64,000 nucleotides of DNA from Pseudoxanthomonas sp. PXM01 (GTDB lineage Bacteria; Pseudomonadota; Gammaproteobacteria; Xanthomonadales; Xanthomonadaceae). Location of the stretch: NCBI RefSeq assembly GCF_014851815.1, contig NZ_JACVAJ010000001.1:1302001-1366000 (forward strand). Direction: 5' to 3'. Position numbers and translations under genes: made by a program. Shown here one piece after another: positions 25,290-33,704 of the stretch. Within the stretch, counting starts at the first letter, position 1, and each line of letters begins with the position of its first letter. The notes under the pieces are model-generated. The model did no database searches. It saw only the letters and a list, made by a program, of their open reading frames with translations, and had not been told where the DNA came from.

Positions 25290-27311
25290 ATGCTCCGTTT
25301 CCTTTCCACGCTCGTTGTGTTCGCTGTCGCGGCATCCGCGCATGCGGGTCCCGGTCCGCGCGTCGCCTCGCCCGACGGTTCCATCGTGGTGGACCTGTCC
25401 ACCGACAACGACGGCCGCCCCGCCTACGCGGTCTCGCGCAAGGGCCAAGCGGTCCTCACGCCATCGCGGCTGGGCTTCCTGCTGCTGGACGCGCCGAAGT
25501 TCGAGCGCAACCTCGAGATCGTGCAGCCACGTACTCGCACGTTCGACGAGACCTGGGAGCAGCCTTGGGGTGAGCGCCGCTTCATCCGCAACCACTACAA
25601 CGAGCTGACCGTCACGCTGAAGGAAAAGGCAAAGCCGTTCCGCAGCTTCGACGTCGTGTTCCGCGTGTTCGACGACGGCGTCGGCTTCCGCTACCGCTTT
25701 CCGAAGCAGGCCGGACTGGAGCAGGTGAAGATCGGCGAGGAACTGACCGAGTTCTCGCTGGCGCGTGATGCGACGGCGTGGTGGATCCCGGCCGGCGAGT
25801 GGAACCGCGAGGAGTACCTGTACCACCGCACGCCGGTACAGCAGGTCGGCGACGCGCAGACGCCCATCACGTTCAAGTTCGACGACGGTACGCATCTGTC
25901 GATCCACGAAGCCGCACTGGTCGACTACAGCGGCATGAACCTGACCCGCGTCGAAGACCGTCGCCTGAAGGCCGACCTGACGCCGGGCATCGGTGAAGGC
26001 AAGGTCGTGCGTGCGGCGCCGTTCGACACGCCCTGGCGCACGCTGCTGCTGAGCGACGACGCCGCCGGCCTGGCGATGTCCAGTCTGACGCTCAACCTCA
26101 ACGAACCGAATGCATTGGGCGACGTATCGTGGGTCAAGCCGATGAAGTACGTCGGCGTGTGGTGGGAAATGCACCTGGAGCTGAAGAGCTGGGCGTCCGG
26201 CCCCAAGCACGGCGCCACCAACGAGAACGTGCGCAAGCACATCGACTTCGCCGCCAAGCACGGCCTCGGTGGCGTGCTGGTCGAAGGCTGGAACATGGGC
26301 TGGGACGGCGACTGGTTCGGCAATGGCGAAGACTTCAGCTTCACGAAGTCGTATCCGGACTTCGACCTCGAGGCACTGAGTGCCTACGCACGCTCGAAGA
26401 ACGTGGTGCTGATCGGCCATCACGAGACCTCCGGCAATGCGGCGCACTACGAATCGCAGCTGGGCGACGCGTTCGACCTGTACAAGCGCGTGGGCGTGCC
26501 GGCCGTGAAGACCGGGTACGTCGCGGACGCCAGCCAAGCGAAAGTCACCGGCACCGATGGCAAGCGCCACTATGCGTGGCATGAAGGGCAGGACATGGCC
26601 CGCCACCACCTGAAGGTCGTGACGGAGGCGGCCAAGCGCCATATTTCGGTCAATCCGCACGAACCGATCAAGGACAGCGGCCTGCGTCGCACCTATCCGA
26701 ACTGGATCACCCGCGAAGGTGCACGCGGCATGGAGTTCAGCGCCTGGGGCCAGCCCGGCAATCCGCCCGGGCACGAAGCCAACCTGGTGTTCACCCGCCT
26801 GCTGGCCGGGCCGATGGACTACACGCCCGGCATCTTCGGCATGAAGACCCGTTCCACCGACGGCATTGCCACCACCTGGGCCAAGCAGCTGTCGCTGTAC
26901 GTGGTGATCTACAGCCCGCTGCAGATGGCGGCCGACCTGCTGGAGAACTACGAGAAGAACCCGGCGCCGTTCCAGTTCATCAAGGACGTGCCGGTGGACT
27001 GGGACGACACGCGCGTGCTGAACGGCGAAGTGGGCGACTACGTCACCATCGCGCGCAAGGAACGCGGCGGCGACAACTGGTACCTGGGCTCACTGACCGA
27101 CGAGGACGGCCGCACGTTGAGCGTGCCGCTGTCCTTCCTCGACGAGGGCCGCCGCTACACCGCGCAGATCTACCGCGACGGCGACAAGGCGAACTGGAAG
27201 ACGGCGCCGCAGGACATCGTGATCGAGGAGCGCAGCGTGACGCGTGGCGACACGCTGACGCTGAAACTCGCGCCGGGCGGCGGACAGGCGATCCGCTTCG
27301 TGGCGCAGTGA
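25290..27311 (+). CDS. Exported GH97 glycoside hydrolase, predicted alpha-glucosidase
   Basis: A 673-residue exported glycosidase of family GH97, related to Bacteroides SusB. Signal peptide MLRFLSTLVVFAVAASAHA; N-terminal beta-sandwich; (beta/alpha)8 barrel from about residue 280; C-terminal beta domain. The three Glu of the inverting, calcium-dependent subgroup are all present: GHHETSG (E379), NPHEPIKD (E458) and GMEFSAWG (E482). The E458-E482 spacing of 24 equals that between the SusB Glu residues. PMDYTPGIFGMKTR is the classic signature. Inference: it releases glucose from alpha-glucosides in the periplasm or outside. GAGG precedes the ATG. No other starch gene is nearby. Confidence 0.9.
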   Translation: MLRFLSTLVVFAVAASAHAGPGPRVASPDGSIVVDLSTDNDGRPAYAVSRKGQAVLTPSRLGFLLLDAPKFERNLEIVQPRTRTFDETWEQPWGERRFIRNHYNELTVTLKEKAKPFRSFDVVFRVFDDGVGFRYRFPKQAGLEQVKIGEELTEFSLARDATAWWIPAGEWNREEYLYHRTPVQQVGDAQTPITFKFDDGTHLSIHEAALVDYSGMNLTRVEDRRLKADLTPGIGEGKVVRAAPFDTPWRTLLLSDDAAGLAMSSLTLNLNEPNALGDVSWVKPMKYVGVWWEMHLELKSWASGPKHGATNENVRKHIDFAAKHGLGGVLVEGWNMGWDGDWFGNGEDFSFTKSYPDFDLEALSAYARSKNVVLIGHHETSGNAAHYESQLGDAFDLYKRVGVPAVKTGYVADASQAKVTGTDGKRHYAWHEGQDMARHHLKVVTEAAKRHISVNPHEPIKDSGLRRTYPNWITREGARGMEFSAWGQPGNPPGHEANLVFTRLLAGPMDYTPGIFGMKTRSTDGIATTWAKQLSLYVVIYSPLQMAADLLENYEKNPAPFQFIKDVPVDWDDTRVLNGEVGDYVTIARKERGGDNWYLGSLTDEDGRTLSVPLSFLDEGRRYTAQIYRDGDKANWKTAPQDIVIEERSVTRGDTLTLKLAPGGGQAIRFVAQ

Positions 27312-27323
27312 GTGAACCTGGTT

Positions 27324-27397
27324 GTGGGAGCGACGTAAGTCGCGAGCTTGGGCCTGCAGTGTCCTGAGGCCGTCATCGCGACTTACGTCGCTCCCAC
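27324..27397. repeat. REP-like inverted repeat, perfect 22-base arms
   Basis: Arm 27324-27345 begins GTGGGAGCGACGTAAGTCGC, and arm 27376-27397 is its exact reverse complement, with 30 bases between. Another copy of the same family with imperfect arms lies at 30973-31033. Motifs of the form GTAGGAGCGACGTAAGTCGCGA are a recurrent extragenic palindrome in Xanthomonadaceae. It sits in the 147-base gap between the GH97 gene and the CorA gene, and the cruciform or RNA hairpin may also end or protect the GH97 transcript. Confidence 0.88.
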
Positions 27398-27458
27398 ACC
27401 AGCATCAGCATCAACGTCCGACTTGTCGGACACGGCCTTCTGGCGCACGATTCACGCC

Positions 27459-28472
27459 ATGAATGACGTCGCCATCGCCGAACCCAAACCCGTCCTGCCC
27501 CAATGCGTCATCAACTGCGTGGTCTATGACAAGGGCGGAAAACGGCGCGACATCAGCCTGGACGAGATCAGCGACGTGCTGGCCGTCGACGACGGCAGCT
27601 TCATCTGGGTGGGACTGTACGAGCCGGCCGATGCGATCCTCGAGAAGCTGCAGGAGGAGTTCTGCCTGCACGACCTCGCGGTCGAGGATGCGCAGAACGC
27701 GCACCAGCGTCCCAAGCTCGAGGCTTATGGCAACTCGCTGTTCGTGGCCGTGCACACGGCGCAGGTGGTCGACGACCGCATCAGGTTCGGCGAGACCCAC
27801 GCCTTCCTCGGGCCGCGCTACCTGGTGACGGTGCGCCACGGCGCGTCGCTGTCGTACGCACCCGTGCGCGAGCGCGTGCAGCGTGAACCCGACCTGCTCG
27901 CGCTCGGACCGTCTTACGGGCTGTATGCGGTGCTCGACTACATCGTCGACAATTACCGGCCGATCATCGACCAGTTCAAGCAGACGCTGGATGCGCTGGA
28001 GAAGGACATCTTCGCCGACACCTATCGCCGGGTGACGGTGGTGAAGCTGTACGAACTGAAGCGCGAGCTGACCCAGATGCGGCTGGCGGTCGCGCCGCTG
28101 CAGGATGTGCTGGCGCAACTGACGCGCTCGCAGAGCACGCTGATTCCCGAGGAAGTGCGGTTGTACTTCCGCGACGTGCAGGACCACGTACTGCGTGTCA
28201 ACGAATACACCGACACCCTGCGCGAGATGCTGACCACCGCGTTGAGCGTCAACCTGTCGCTGGTGACGCTGGCGCAGGGCGAGATCGTCAAGCGGCTCGG
28301 CGCCTGGGCCGCCCTGCTCGCCGCGCCGACCCTCATCACCAGCTGGTATGGCATGAACTTCAAGCACATGCCGGAACTGGAAGGCCGCTTCGCCTACCCG
28401 CTGCTGATCGGCGGTGTGGCATTGGCCTGTTACGGCCTCTACCGGCTGTTCAAGCGCTCGCGCTGGCTCTGA
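27459..28472 (+). CDS. CorA family magnesium/divalent-cation transporter
   Basis: A 337-residue CorA protein. The N-terminal cytosolic funnel (ISLDEISDVLAVDDGSFIWVGLYEP, CLHDLAVEDAQNAHQRPKLEAYGN) is followed by a long helix and two C-terminal membrane helices with the selectivity motif Y-G-M-N-F (LITSWYGMNFKHMPEL). A short basic tail ends it. As a homopentamer it passively imports Mg2+. The ATG is taken after the REP element, since upstream codons would translate the repeat arm. Whether it is a Mg or Zn (ZntB-like) channel is not settled by the motif. Confidence 0.9.
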   Translation: MNDVAIAEPKPVLPQCVINCVVYDKGGKRRDISLDEISDVLAVDDGSFIWVGLYEPADAILEKLQEEFCLHDLAVEDAQNAHQRPKLEAYGNSLFVAVHTAQVVDDRIRFGETHAFLGPRYLVTVRHGASLSYAPVRERVQREPDLLALGPSYGLYAVLDYIVDNYRPIIDQFKQTLDALEKDIFADTYRRVTVVKLYELKRELTQMRLAVAPLQDVLAQLTRSQSTLIPEEVRLYFRDVQDHVLRVNEYTDTLREMLTTALSVNLSLVTLAQGEIVKRLGAWAALLAAPTLITSWYGMNFKHMPELEGRFAYPLLIGGVALACYGLYRLFKRSRWL

Positions 28473-28584
28473 CGCCCCTACGCCAGCGGACTGCGACCAA
28501 AGTCGAAGCCTGAATCCGACATTACGGATTGACCGCTTTCCCGCATGGGGTGACCCTTGTGGGGACCTGCTGGAGGGTTTCCGA

Positions 28585-30675
28585 ATGAATGGTTTTTCCA
28601 AGATCGGCTGGGCGGCGCTCGCGCTGCTCGGCGCGGCCTGCCTGGGCGTCGTCGCTCTGCGCCAAGGCGAGCAGATCAGTGCGCTGTGGATCGTCGTGGC
28701 GGCGGTCTGCATCTACCTGGTCGCCTACCGCTACTACAGCCTGTACATCGCCAAGAACGTGCTCGGGCTGGACCCGACGCGGGCCACGCCTGCGCACATC
28801 AACAACGATGGCCTGGACTACGTGCCCACCAACAAGCACGTGCTGTTCGGCCACCACTTCGCGGCCATCGCCGGCGCCGGTCCACTGGTCGGCCCCGTGC
28901 TGGCCGCGCAGATGGGCTACCTGCCCGGCATGCTCTGGCTGATCGCCGGCGTGGTGCTGGCCGGCGCGGTGCAGGACTTCATGGTCCTGTTCATCTCCAG
29001 CCGCCGCAACGGCCGCTCGCTCGGTGACCTCGTCCGCGAGGAAATGGGCCAGGTGGCCGGCACCATCGCGCTGTTCGGTGCGTTCCTGATCATGATCATC
29101 ATCCTGGCGGTACTGGCGATGATCGTGGTGAAGGCGCTGGCGGAAAGCCCGTGGGGCATGTTCACGGTGATCGCCACGATGCCCATCGCGATCTTCATGG
29201 GCATCTACATGCGCTACATCCGCCCCGGCAAGATCGGCGAGATCTCGGTGGTCGGCATCATCCTGCTGCTGCTGGCGATCTGGTTCGGCGGCAAGGTCGG
29301 CGCGCACCCCACCTGGGGCCCGGCGTTCACCTTCACCGGTACGCAGATCACCTGGATGCTGATCGGCTACGGCTTCGTCGCCGCGGTCCTGCCGGTGTGG
29401 CTGCTGCTGGCGCCGCGCGACTACCTGTCGACGTTCCTCAAGATCGGCGTGATCGTGGCCTTGGCCATCGGCATCTTCATTGCCAGCCCGGAAGTGACCA
29501 CGCTGAAGATGCCGGCGTTCACCGAGTTCGCCAGCACCGGCGACGGCCCGGTCTGGAAGGGCGGCCTGTTCCCGTTCCTCTTCATCACCATCGCCTGCGG
29601 CGCCGTCTCGGGCTTCCACGCGCTGATCAGCTCGGGCACCAGCCCGAAGCTGCTGGCCAACGAAACCCACGCCCGCTACATCGGCTACGGCGGCATGCTG
29701 ATGGAATCGTTCGTCGCCATCATGGCGCTGGTCGCGGCCTCGGTGCTCGATCCCGGCATCTATTTCGCGATGAACAGCCCGGCGGCCGTCCTCGGCACGG
29801 ATGTGCACAGCGCAGCCGCGGCAGTCAGCCAGATGGGCTTCGTCATCACACCCGAGGCGCTTGAACTGAAGGCCCAGCAGATCGGTGAAGCCACGATCAT
29901 CTCGCGTGCGGGCGGTGCCCCGACGCTGGCGGTCGGCATCGCGGTCATCCTGCACGACGCCCTGCCCGGCAGCGGCGACGCGATGATGGCCTTCTGGTAC
30001 CACTTCGCCATCCTGTTCGAGGCGCTCTTCATCCTGACCGCCGTCGACGCGGGTACCCGTGCCGGTCGCTTCATGCTGCAGGACCTGCTGGGCAACTTCG
30101 TGCCGGTGCTGCGCAAGACCGATTCCTGGGGCGCCAATGTGGTCGGCACGGCCGGTTGCGTCGCGTTGTGGGGGTACTTCCTGTACCAGGGCGTGGTGGA
30201 TCCGCTGGGCGGCATCAATACGCTGTGGCCGCTGTTCGGCATCGCCAACCAGATGCTCGCGGGCATCGCACTGATGCTGTGCACGGTGGTGCTGTTCAAG
30301 ATGAAGCGCGACCGCTACGCCTGGGTGACCATGGCGCCGGCCGCGTGGCTGCTGATCTGCACCACCTATGCGGGCCTGATCAAGATCTTCGACAGCAATC
30401 CGGCGGTGGGCTTCGTGGCGCAGGCCAAGAAGTACCAGGCCTCGATCGCCGACGGCCAGTTGCTCGGCGCCGCCAAGAGCATGAGCCAGATGCACCAGGT
30501 CGTGATCAACAGCTACGTCAACACCGCACTGACCGTGCTGTTCCTGTTCGTGGTGTTCAGCGTGCTGCTGTACGCGGTCAAGGCGATCCTGAAGGCCCGT
30601 GCCAGCAGCGAACGCACCGATCGCGAGACGCCGTACGTGGCGCTGACCGAAGAGCAGCAGAAGGTCTGGCTGTAA
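28585..30675 (+). CDS. cstA: CstA family transporter (pyruvate/peptide uptake)
   Basis: A 696-residue membrane protein with about 16-18 helices. N-terminal CstA domain: RYYSLYIAKNVLGLDPTRATPAHINNDGLDYVPTNKHVLFGHHFAAIAGAGPLVGPVLAAQMGYLPG. Middle block: SGTSPKLLANETHARYIGYGGMLMESFVA. C-terminal 5TM CstA domain: LFGIANQMLAGIALML. In E. coli CstA and its paralogue BtsT are starvation-induced pyruvate transporters, earlier described for peptides. A GGAGGG site precedes the ATG by 8 bases. Followed 4 bases later by its usual small partner YbdD. Confidence 0.94.
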   Translation: MNGFSKIGWAALALLGAACLGVVALRQGEQISALWIVVAAVCIYLVAYRYYSLYIAKNVLGLDPTRATPAHINNDGLDYVPTNKHVLFGHHFAAIAGAGPLVGPVLAAQMGYLPGMLWLIAGVVLAGAVQDFMVLFISSRRNGRSLGDLVREEMGQVAGTIALFGAFLIMIIILAVLAMIVVKALAESPWGMFTVIATMPIAIFMGIYMRYIRPGKIGEISVVGIILLLLAIWFGGKVGAHPTWGPAFTFTGTQITWMLIGYGFVAAVLPVWLLLAPRDYLSTFLKIGVIVALAIGIFIASPEVTTLKMPAFTEFASTGDGPVWKGGLFPFLFITIACGAVSGFHALISSGTSPKLLANETHARYIGYGGMLMESFVAIMALVAASVLDPGIYFAMNSPAAVLGTDVHSAAAAVSQMGFVITPEALELKAQQIGEATIISRAGGAPTLAVGIAVILHDALPGSGDAMMAFWYHFAILFEALFILTAVDAGTRAGRFMLQDLLGNFVPVLRKTDSWGANVVGTAGCVALWGYFLYQGVVDPLGGINTLWPLFGIANQMLAGIALMLCTVVLFKMKRDRYAWVTMAPAAWLLICTTYAGLIKIFDSNPAVGFVAQAKKYQASIADGQLLGAAKSMSQMHQVVINSYVNTALTVLFLFVVFSVLLYAVKAILKARASSERTDRETPYVALTEEQQKVWL

Positions 30676-30679
30676 GGCC

Positions 30680-30904
30680 ATGGGCACCGCACTCGTCCCG
30701 CTCTCGCACTTCGCCACGCACAAGCGTGTGTGGCGGAGGCTGGTGCAGACCGCGCGGCTCTGCTGCGGTGTGCCGGACTACGACAACTATGTCCGGCACA
30801 TCCTGGAGAAGCATCCCGACCGCGAACCGATGGACTACAAGACCTTCTTCCGCGAGCGGCAGGAGGCCAGGTTCGGCGGGAAGAGCGGATTCCGCTGCTG
30901 CTGA
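30680..30904 (+). CDS. YbdD/YjiX family small protein
   Basis: A 74-residue protein of the YbdD/DUF466 family, the invariable companion of CstA-type carriers and reported as needed for uptake in E. coli. Conserved stretch: VWRRLVQTARLCCGVPDYDNYVRHILEKHPDREPMDYKTFFRERQEARFG, ending CC. Cytosolic. It starts 4 bases after cstA and is followed by a clear terminator, giving a two-gene operon. Confidence 0.9.
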   Translation: MGTALVPLSHFATHKRVWRRLVQTARLCCGVPDYDNYVRHILEKHPDREPMDYKTFFRERQEARFGGKSGFRCC

Positions 30905-30929
30905 AGCCGCGGAGCCCGAGAGAAACAAG

Positions 30930-30959
30930 AAGGGCGAAGCCGATGGCTTCGCCCTTTTT
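30930..30959 (+). terminator. Terminator after the CstA-YbdD operon
   Basis: A 12-bp perfect stem AAGGGCGAAGCC / GGCTTCGCCCTT with a GAT loop and TTTTT. On the minus strand the same hairpin is followed by CTTGTTTCTC, so it may also serve the convergent DUF819 gene that ends at 31046. Confidence 0.9.
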
Positions 30960-30972
30960 CATTCTGGACTTC

Positions 30973-31033
30973 TGCAGGAGCGACGTGAGTCGCGACGTTG
31001 ATGTTTCCGGTCGCGACTTGCGTCGCTCCTACA
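30973..31033. repeat. REP-like inverted repeat, second copy
   Basis: Arm 30973-30996 (TGCAGGAGCGACGTGAGTCG onward) pairs imperfectly with arm 31010-31033 (GTCGCGACTTGCGTCGCTCC onward), with a 13-base loop. It belongs to the same family as the copy at 27324-27397 and lies between two convergent genes right after a terminator. Confidence 0.85.
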
Positions 31034-31045
31034 GGGTTTCCTTCG

Positions 31046-32305
31046 TCAGCCCTGCCCTGCCATCCCGCGCAGCACCACGCCGACGATGTACGCCGCCACG
31101 GTGCCCGTCGCGTAACCCAGCGCGCCGAGCAACGCGCCCACCGGTGCCAGCGAAGGATGGAACACGGTCGCCACCACCGGTGCCGAGGCCGGGCCGCCGA
31201 TATTGCTCTGCGAACCCATCGCGAAGTAGAAGAACGGCACGCGCAGCAGCTTGGCCAGAAACCCCAGCAGCACGATGTGCACGAGGATCCAGATCAGGCC
31301 CAGTGCCAGCAACCAGGGCTTGTCGGCCAGCGAACCGATGTCCATCTGCATGCCGATGCAGGCGATCAGGATGTACAGGAACAGCGCGCCGATCTTCGAC
31401 GCGCCGGCACCATCGAGCGTGCGCGCGCGCGTCAAGCTCAGGCCAAGGCCGACGAACGTCGACAGCACGACGACCCAGACGAAGGGTTCGTGCAGGCTGA
31501 CCTGCTTCGCCCACGATACGTTCTGCGCGAACCACGACGACGCCGGTCCTGCGATCGCATGCGACAGGCCCACCGTGCCGAAGGCGATGCCGAGGATCAC
31601 CATCAGGTCCGGTAGCGTCGCGATGCGCTCATGCTGCTTCTGGTAGTTGGCCAGGCGTTCCTTGAGGTCCTCGATCGCCCGTGTGTCCGCGCCAGTGCGC
31701 GCGTCGATCGCCTGCGCGCGGTTCGCCAGGAAGATCAGCACGGCCATCCACACGTAACCCACGCTGACATCGACGACGACGAACTGTCCGAACGTGGTTT
31801 CGTCGACGGCGAAAACTTCCTTCATCGCCAGCATGTTGGCGCCGCCGCCGATCCAGCTGCCCGCCAATGCCGCCATGCCGCCCCACGTGTCGCCGGCCAC
31901 GGTTTCCGGGTGGATGAACCCCATCAGCCAGAAGGCTACCCATGCACCGATCATGATGCTGATCGAGGCCCCGGCATACATCGCCAGCAGCTTCGGCCCC
32001 AGCTTGAGCACACCCTTCAGGTCGATGGTCAGCGTCAGCAGCACCAGCGCGGCGGGCAGCAGCACGCGACTGGCGACCGGGTTGTACAGTTTGCTGGCGC
32101 CGCCGTCTATCCAGTCGAGGCTGTTGTAGATGCCGGGAATGAAGTAGCACAGCAACAGCGCCGGCACATAGGTGTAGAACTTCTTGAAGAACCCGGTCTC
32201 GCGAGACGACGTCCAGAAGACGACGCCGAGCGTGGCGGCGATCAGGCCGAACACGACGATGTCGTTCTGGATCAGCGCGGTGGAAGGGGCAACGGAGTCG
32301 GCCAC
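31046..32305 (-). CDS. DUF819 family membrane protein, copy 1
   Basis: A 419-residue polytopic protein (about 10-12 helices) of the DUF819/YjcL family, function unproven; the fold resembles sodium-coupled organic-anion carriers. Key blocks: VASRVLLPAALVLLTLTIDLKGVLKLGPKLL, AALAGSWIGGGANMLAMKEVFAVDETTFGQFVVVDV and VPFFYFAMGSQSNIGGPASAPVVATVFHPSLAPVGALLGALGYATGT. GTG start. Its neighbour at 32384-33643 is a clear paralogue of identical length, so the pair arose by tandem duplication. Next to two S9 peptidases and peptide transporters, it may carry peptide or amino-acid breakdown products; this is inference. Confidence 0.82.
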   Translation of the reverse strand: MADSVAPSTALIQNDIVVFGLIAATLGVVFWTSSRETGFFKKFYTYVPALLLCYFIPGIYNSLDWIDGGASKLYNPVASRVLLPAALVLLTLTIDLKGVLKLGPKLLAMYAGASISIMIGAWVAFWLMGFIHPETVAGDTWGGMAALAGSWIGGGANMLAMKEVFAVDETTFGQFVVVDVSVGYVWMAVLIFLANRAQAIDARTGADTRAIEDLKERLANYQKQHERIATLPDLMVILGIAFGTVGLSHAIAGPASSWFAQNVSWAKQVSLHEPFVWVVVLSTFVGLGLSLTRARTLDGAGASKIGALFLYILIACIGMQMDIGSLADKPWLLALGLIWILVHIVLLGFLAKLLRVPFFYFAMGSQSNIGGPASAPVVATVFHPSLAPVGALLGALGYATGTVAAYIVGVVLRGMAGQG

Positions 32306-32339
32306 GAAAGCATTCCCACAGGTTCGCCGCGGGAAAGGA

Positions 32340-32370
32340 GGTCCGGCGATGCGCGGCGCACCGCCGGACC
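32340..32370 (-). terminator. Hairpin between the two DUF819 genes
   Basis: A 9-bp perfect inverted repeat GGTCCGGCG / CGCCGGACC encloses 13 bases, which themselves contain GCGCGGCGC. It begins 14 bases beyond the stop of the upstream copy. On the minus strand CCTCCTTTCCC follows, a weak T-rich tail. It could attenuate transcription into copy 1 or separate the two messages. Confidence 0.45.
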
Positions 32371-32383
32371 GAAGGCCGCCGAG

Positions 32384-33643
32384 CTACTGTCCGGCCATCG
32401 ACCGCAGTACCTGGCCCAGGCCATAGGCGATCACGGTGCCCGTGGCGTAGCCGACCGTCCCCAGCAGCACACCCACCGGCGCCAAGCTCGGATGGAACGC
32501 CGCGGCGACCACCGGTGCCGATGCGGCGGCACCGATGTTGCCCTGCGAACCGACCGCGAAGTAGAACAGCGGCGCTTTCACCAGCTTCGCCGCCACCCAG
32601 ATGACCAGGATGTGGACCAGCATCCAGATTACGCCGATGGCCAGCAACTCTGGGCGAGCCGCCAATTGCAGGAAATCCATCTGCATGCCGATACAGGCGA
32701 TCAGGAAGTACAGGAACATCGTGCCGACCCGCGAAGCACCGGCGCTTTCCAGCCGGCGTACACGGGTGAAACTCAGGCCCAGACCGATCACCGTGGACAG
32801 CACCACCACCCAGACAAAGGACGAATCCAGGCTGTAGCGCGATGCGTTGGCCACGTGGGCCGCGCACCACGCCGCCAGCGGCGACGCCACGGCGTGCGCA
32901 AGTCCTACGGCACCGAATGCCAGACCGACGATCACCATCATGTCGCTGAGGCTGGGGATGCGCGCGTTGGCGGCCTCGTAGGCCGCGATCCGTTCCTTCA
33001 TCTCGTCGAGGGCGCGCGTGTCGGCGCCGCTGCGCGCGTCCAGCCGCGCAGAGCGACCGGACAGGAACAGCAGCGTCGCCATCCACAGGCTGGCTACGGC
33101 CACATCAACCACGGCGAACTGGCCGAACAGGGTCGCGTCGACGGCGTACACCTCGCGGATGGCGACCATGTTCGCGCCACCGCCAATCCAGCTGCCGGAC
33201 AGGGCGGCCATGCCCTTCCACGTGTCGCCGGCCACCGCCGGGGGATGGATCCACTGCATCAACTGGAACGACACGATGGCGCCCAACACAACGCCTACGG
33301 TACCAGCGCAGAATACGAACAACAGTTTGGGACCGAGCTTTAGGATGCCCTTCAGGTCGACCGACAGCGTGAGCAGCACCAGCGCCGCGGGCAGCAGCAC
33401 ACGGCTGGCGACGGGGTTGTAAAGACTGTTGTTGCCACCGTCGATCAGGCCGACGGTGTTGTAGAACGCCGGGATGAAGTAGCACAGCAGCAAGGCCGGC
33501 ACCCACGCGAAGAATTTCTTCCAGAACGGCGTCGGACCACTGGACAGCCAGAAGATCAGGCCGAGCGTGCCGGCAATGAGGCCGAACAGGACGATGTCGT
33601 TCTGGATCAGCGCGGTGGACGGTTCGGTGGCTTCGATCGCCAT
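32384..33643 (-). CDS. DUF819 family membrane protein, copy 2
   Basis: A 419-residue paralogue of the gene just downstream. It shares the opening STALIQNDIV, the VASRVLLPAALVLLTLSVDLKGILKLGPKLL block, SGSWIGGGANMVAIREVYAVDATLFGQF, and PLFYFAVGSQGNIGAAASAPVVAAAFHPSLAPVGVLLGTVGYATGT. A cytosolic loop of about 40 charged residues (SGADTRALDEMKERIAAYEAANARIPSLSDMM) is kept in both. ATG start with GGAG about 10 nt upstream. Transcribed before copy 1, after the terminator of the S9 peptidase gene. Substrate unknown. Confidence 0.82.
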   Translation of the reverse strand: MAIEATEPSTALIQNDIVLFGLIAGTLGLIFWLSSGPTPFWKKFFAWVPALLLCYFIPAFYNTVGLIDGGNNSLYNPVASRVLLPAALVLLTLSVDLKGILKLGPKLLFVFCAGTVGVVLGAIVSFQLMQWIHPPAVAGDTWKGMAALSGSWIGGGANMVAIREVYAVDATLFGQFAVVDVAVASLWMATLLFLSGRSARLDARSGADTRALDEMKERIAAYEAANARIPSLSDMMVIVGLAFGAVGLAHAVASPLAAWCAAHVANASRYSLDSSFVWVVVLSTVIGLGLSFTRVRRLESAGASRVGTMFLYFLIACIGMQMDFLQLAARPELLAIGVIWMLVHILVIWVAAKLVKAPLFYFAVGSQGNIGAAASAPVVAAAFHPSLAPVGVLLGTVGYATGTVIAYGLGQVLRSMAGQ

Positions 33644-33664
33644 CGGCGGCGTACTCCTTCGGTC

Positions 33665-33693
33665 AAAGAAAAGGGCCGGCGTGACCGGCCCTT
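33665..33693 (-). terminator. Terminator after the DPP5-like peptidase
   Basis: On the minus strand AAGGGCCGG, loop TCACG, CCGGCCCTT, then TTCTTT. It starts 12 bases after the peptidase stop and lies 22 bases before the DUF819 copy 2 start. This argues for a separate DUF819 transcript, or partial read-through. Confidence 0.88.
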
Positions 33694-33704
33694 CGGTGCA
33701 GGCC

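Noticed and set aside
28522..30723. A 733-codon minus-strand frame opposite cstA
   Set aside because: His/Gln/Asp/Arg-rich low-complexity translation with no recognisable family; cstA on the plus strand is unmistakable.
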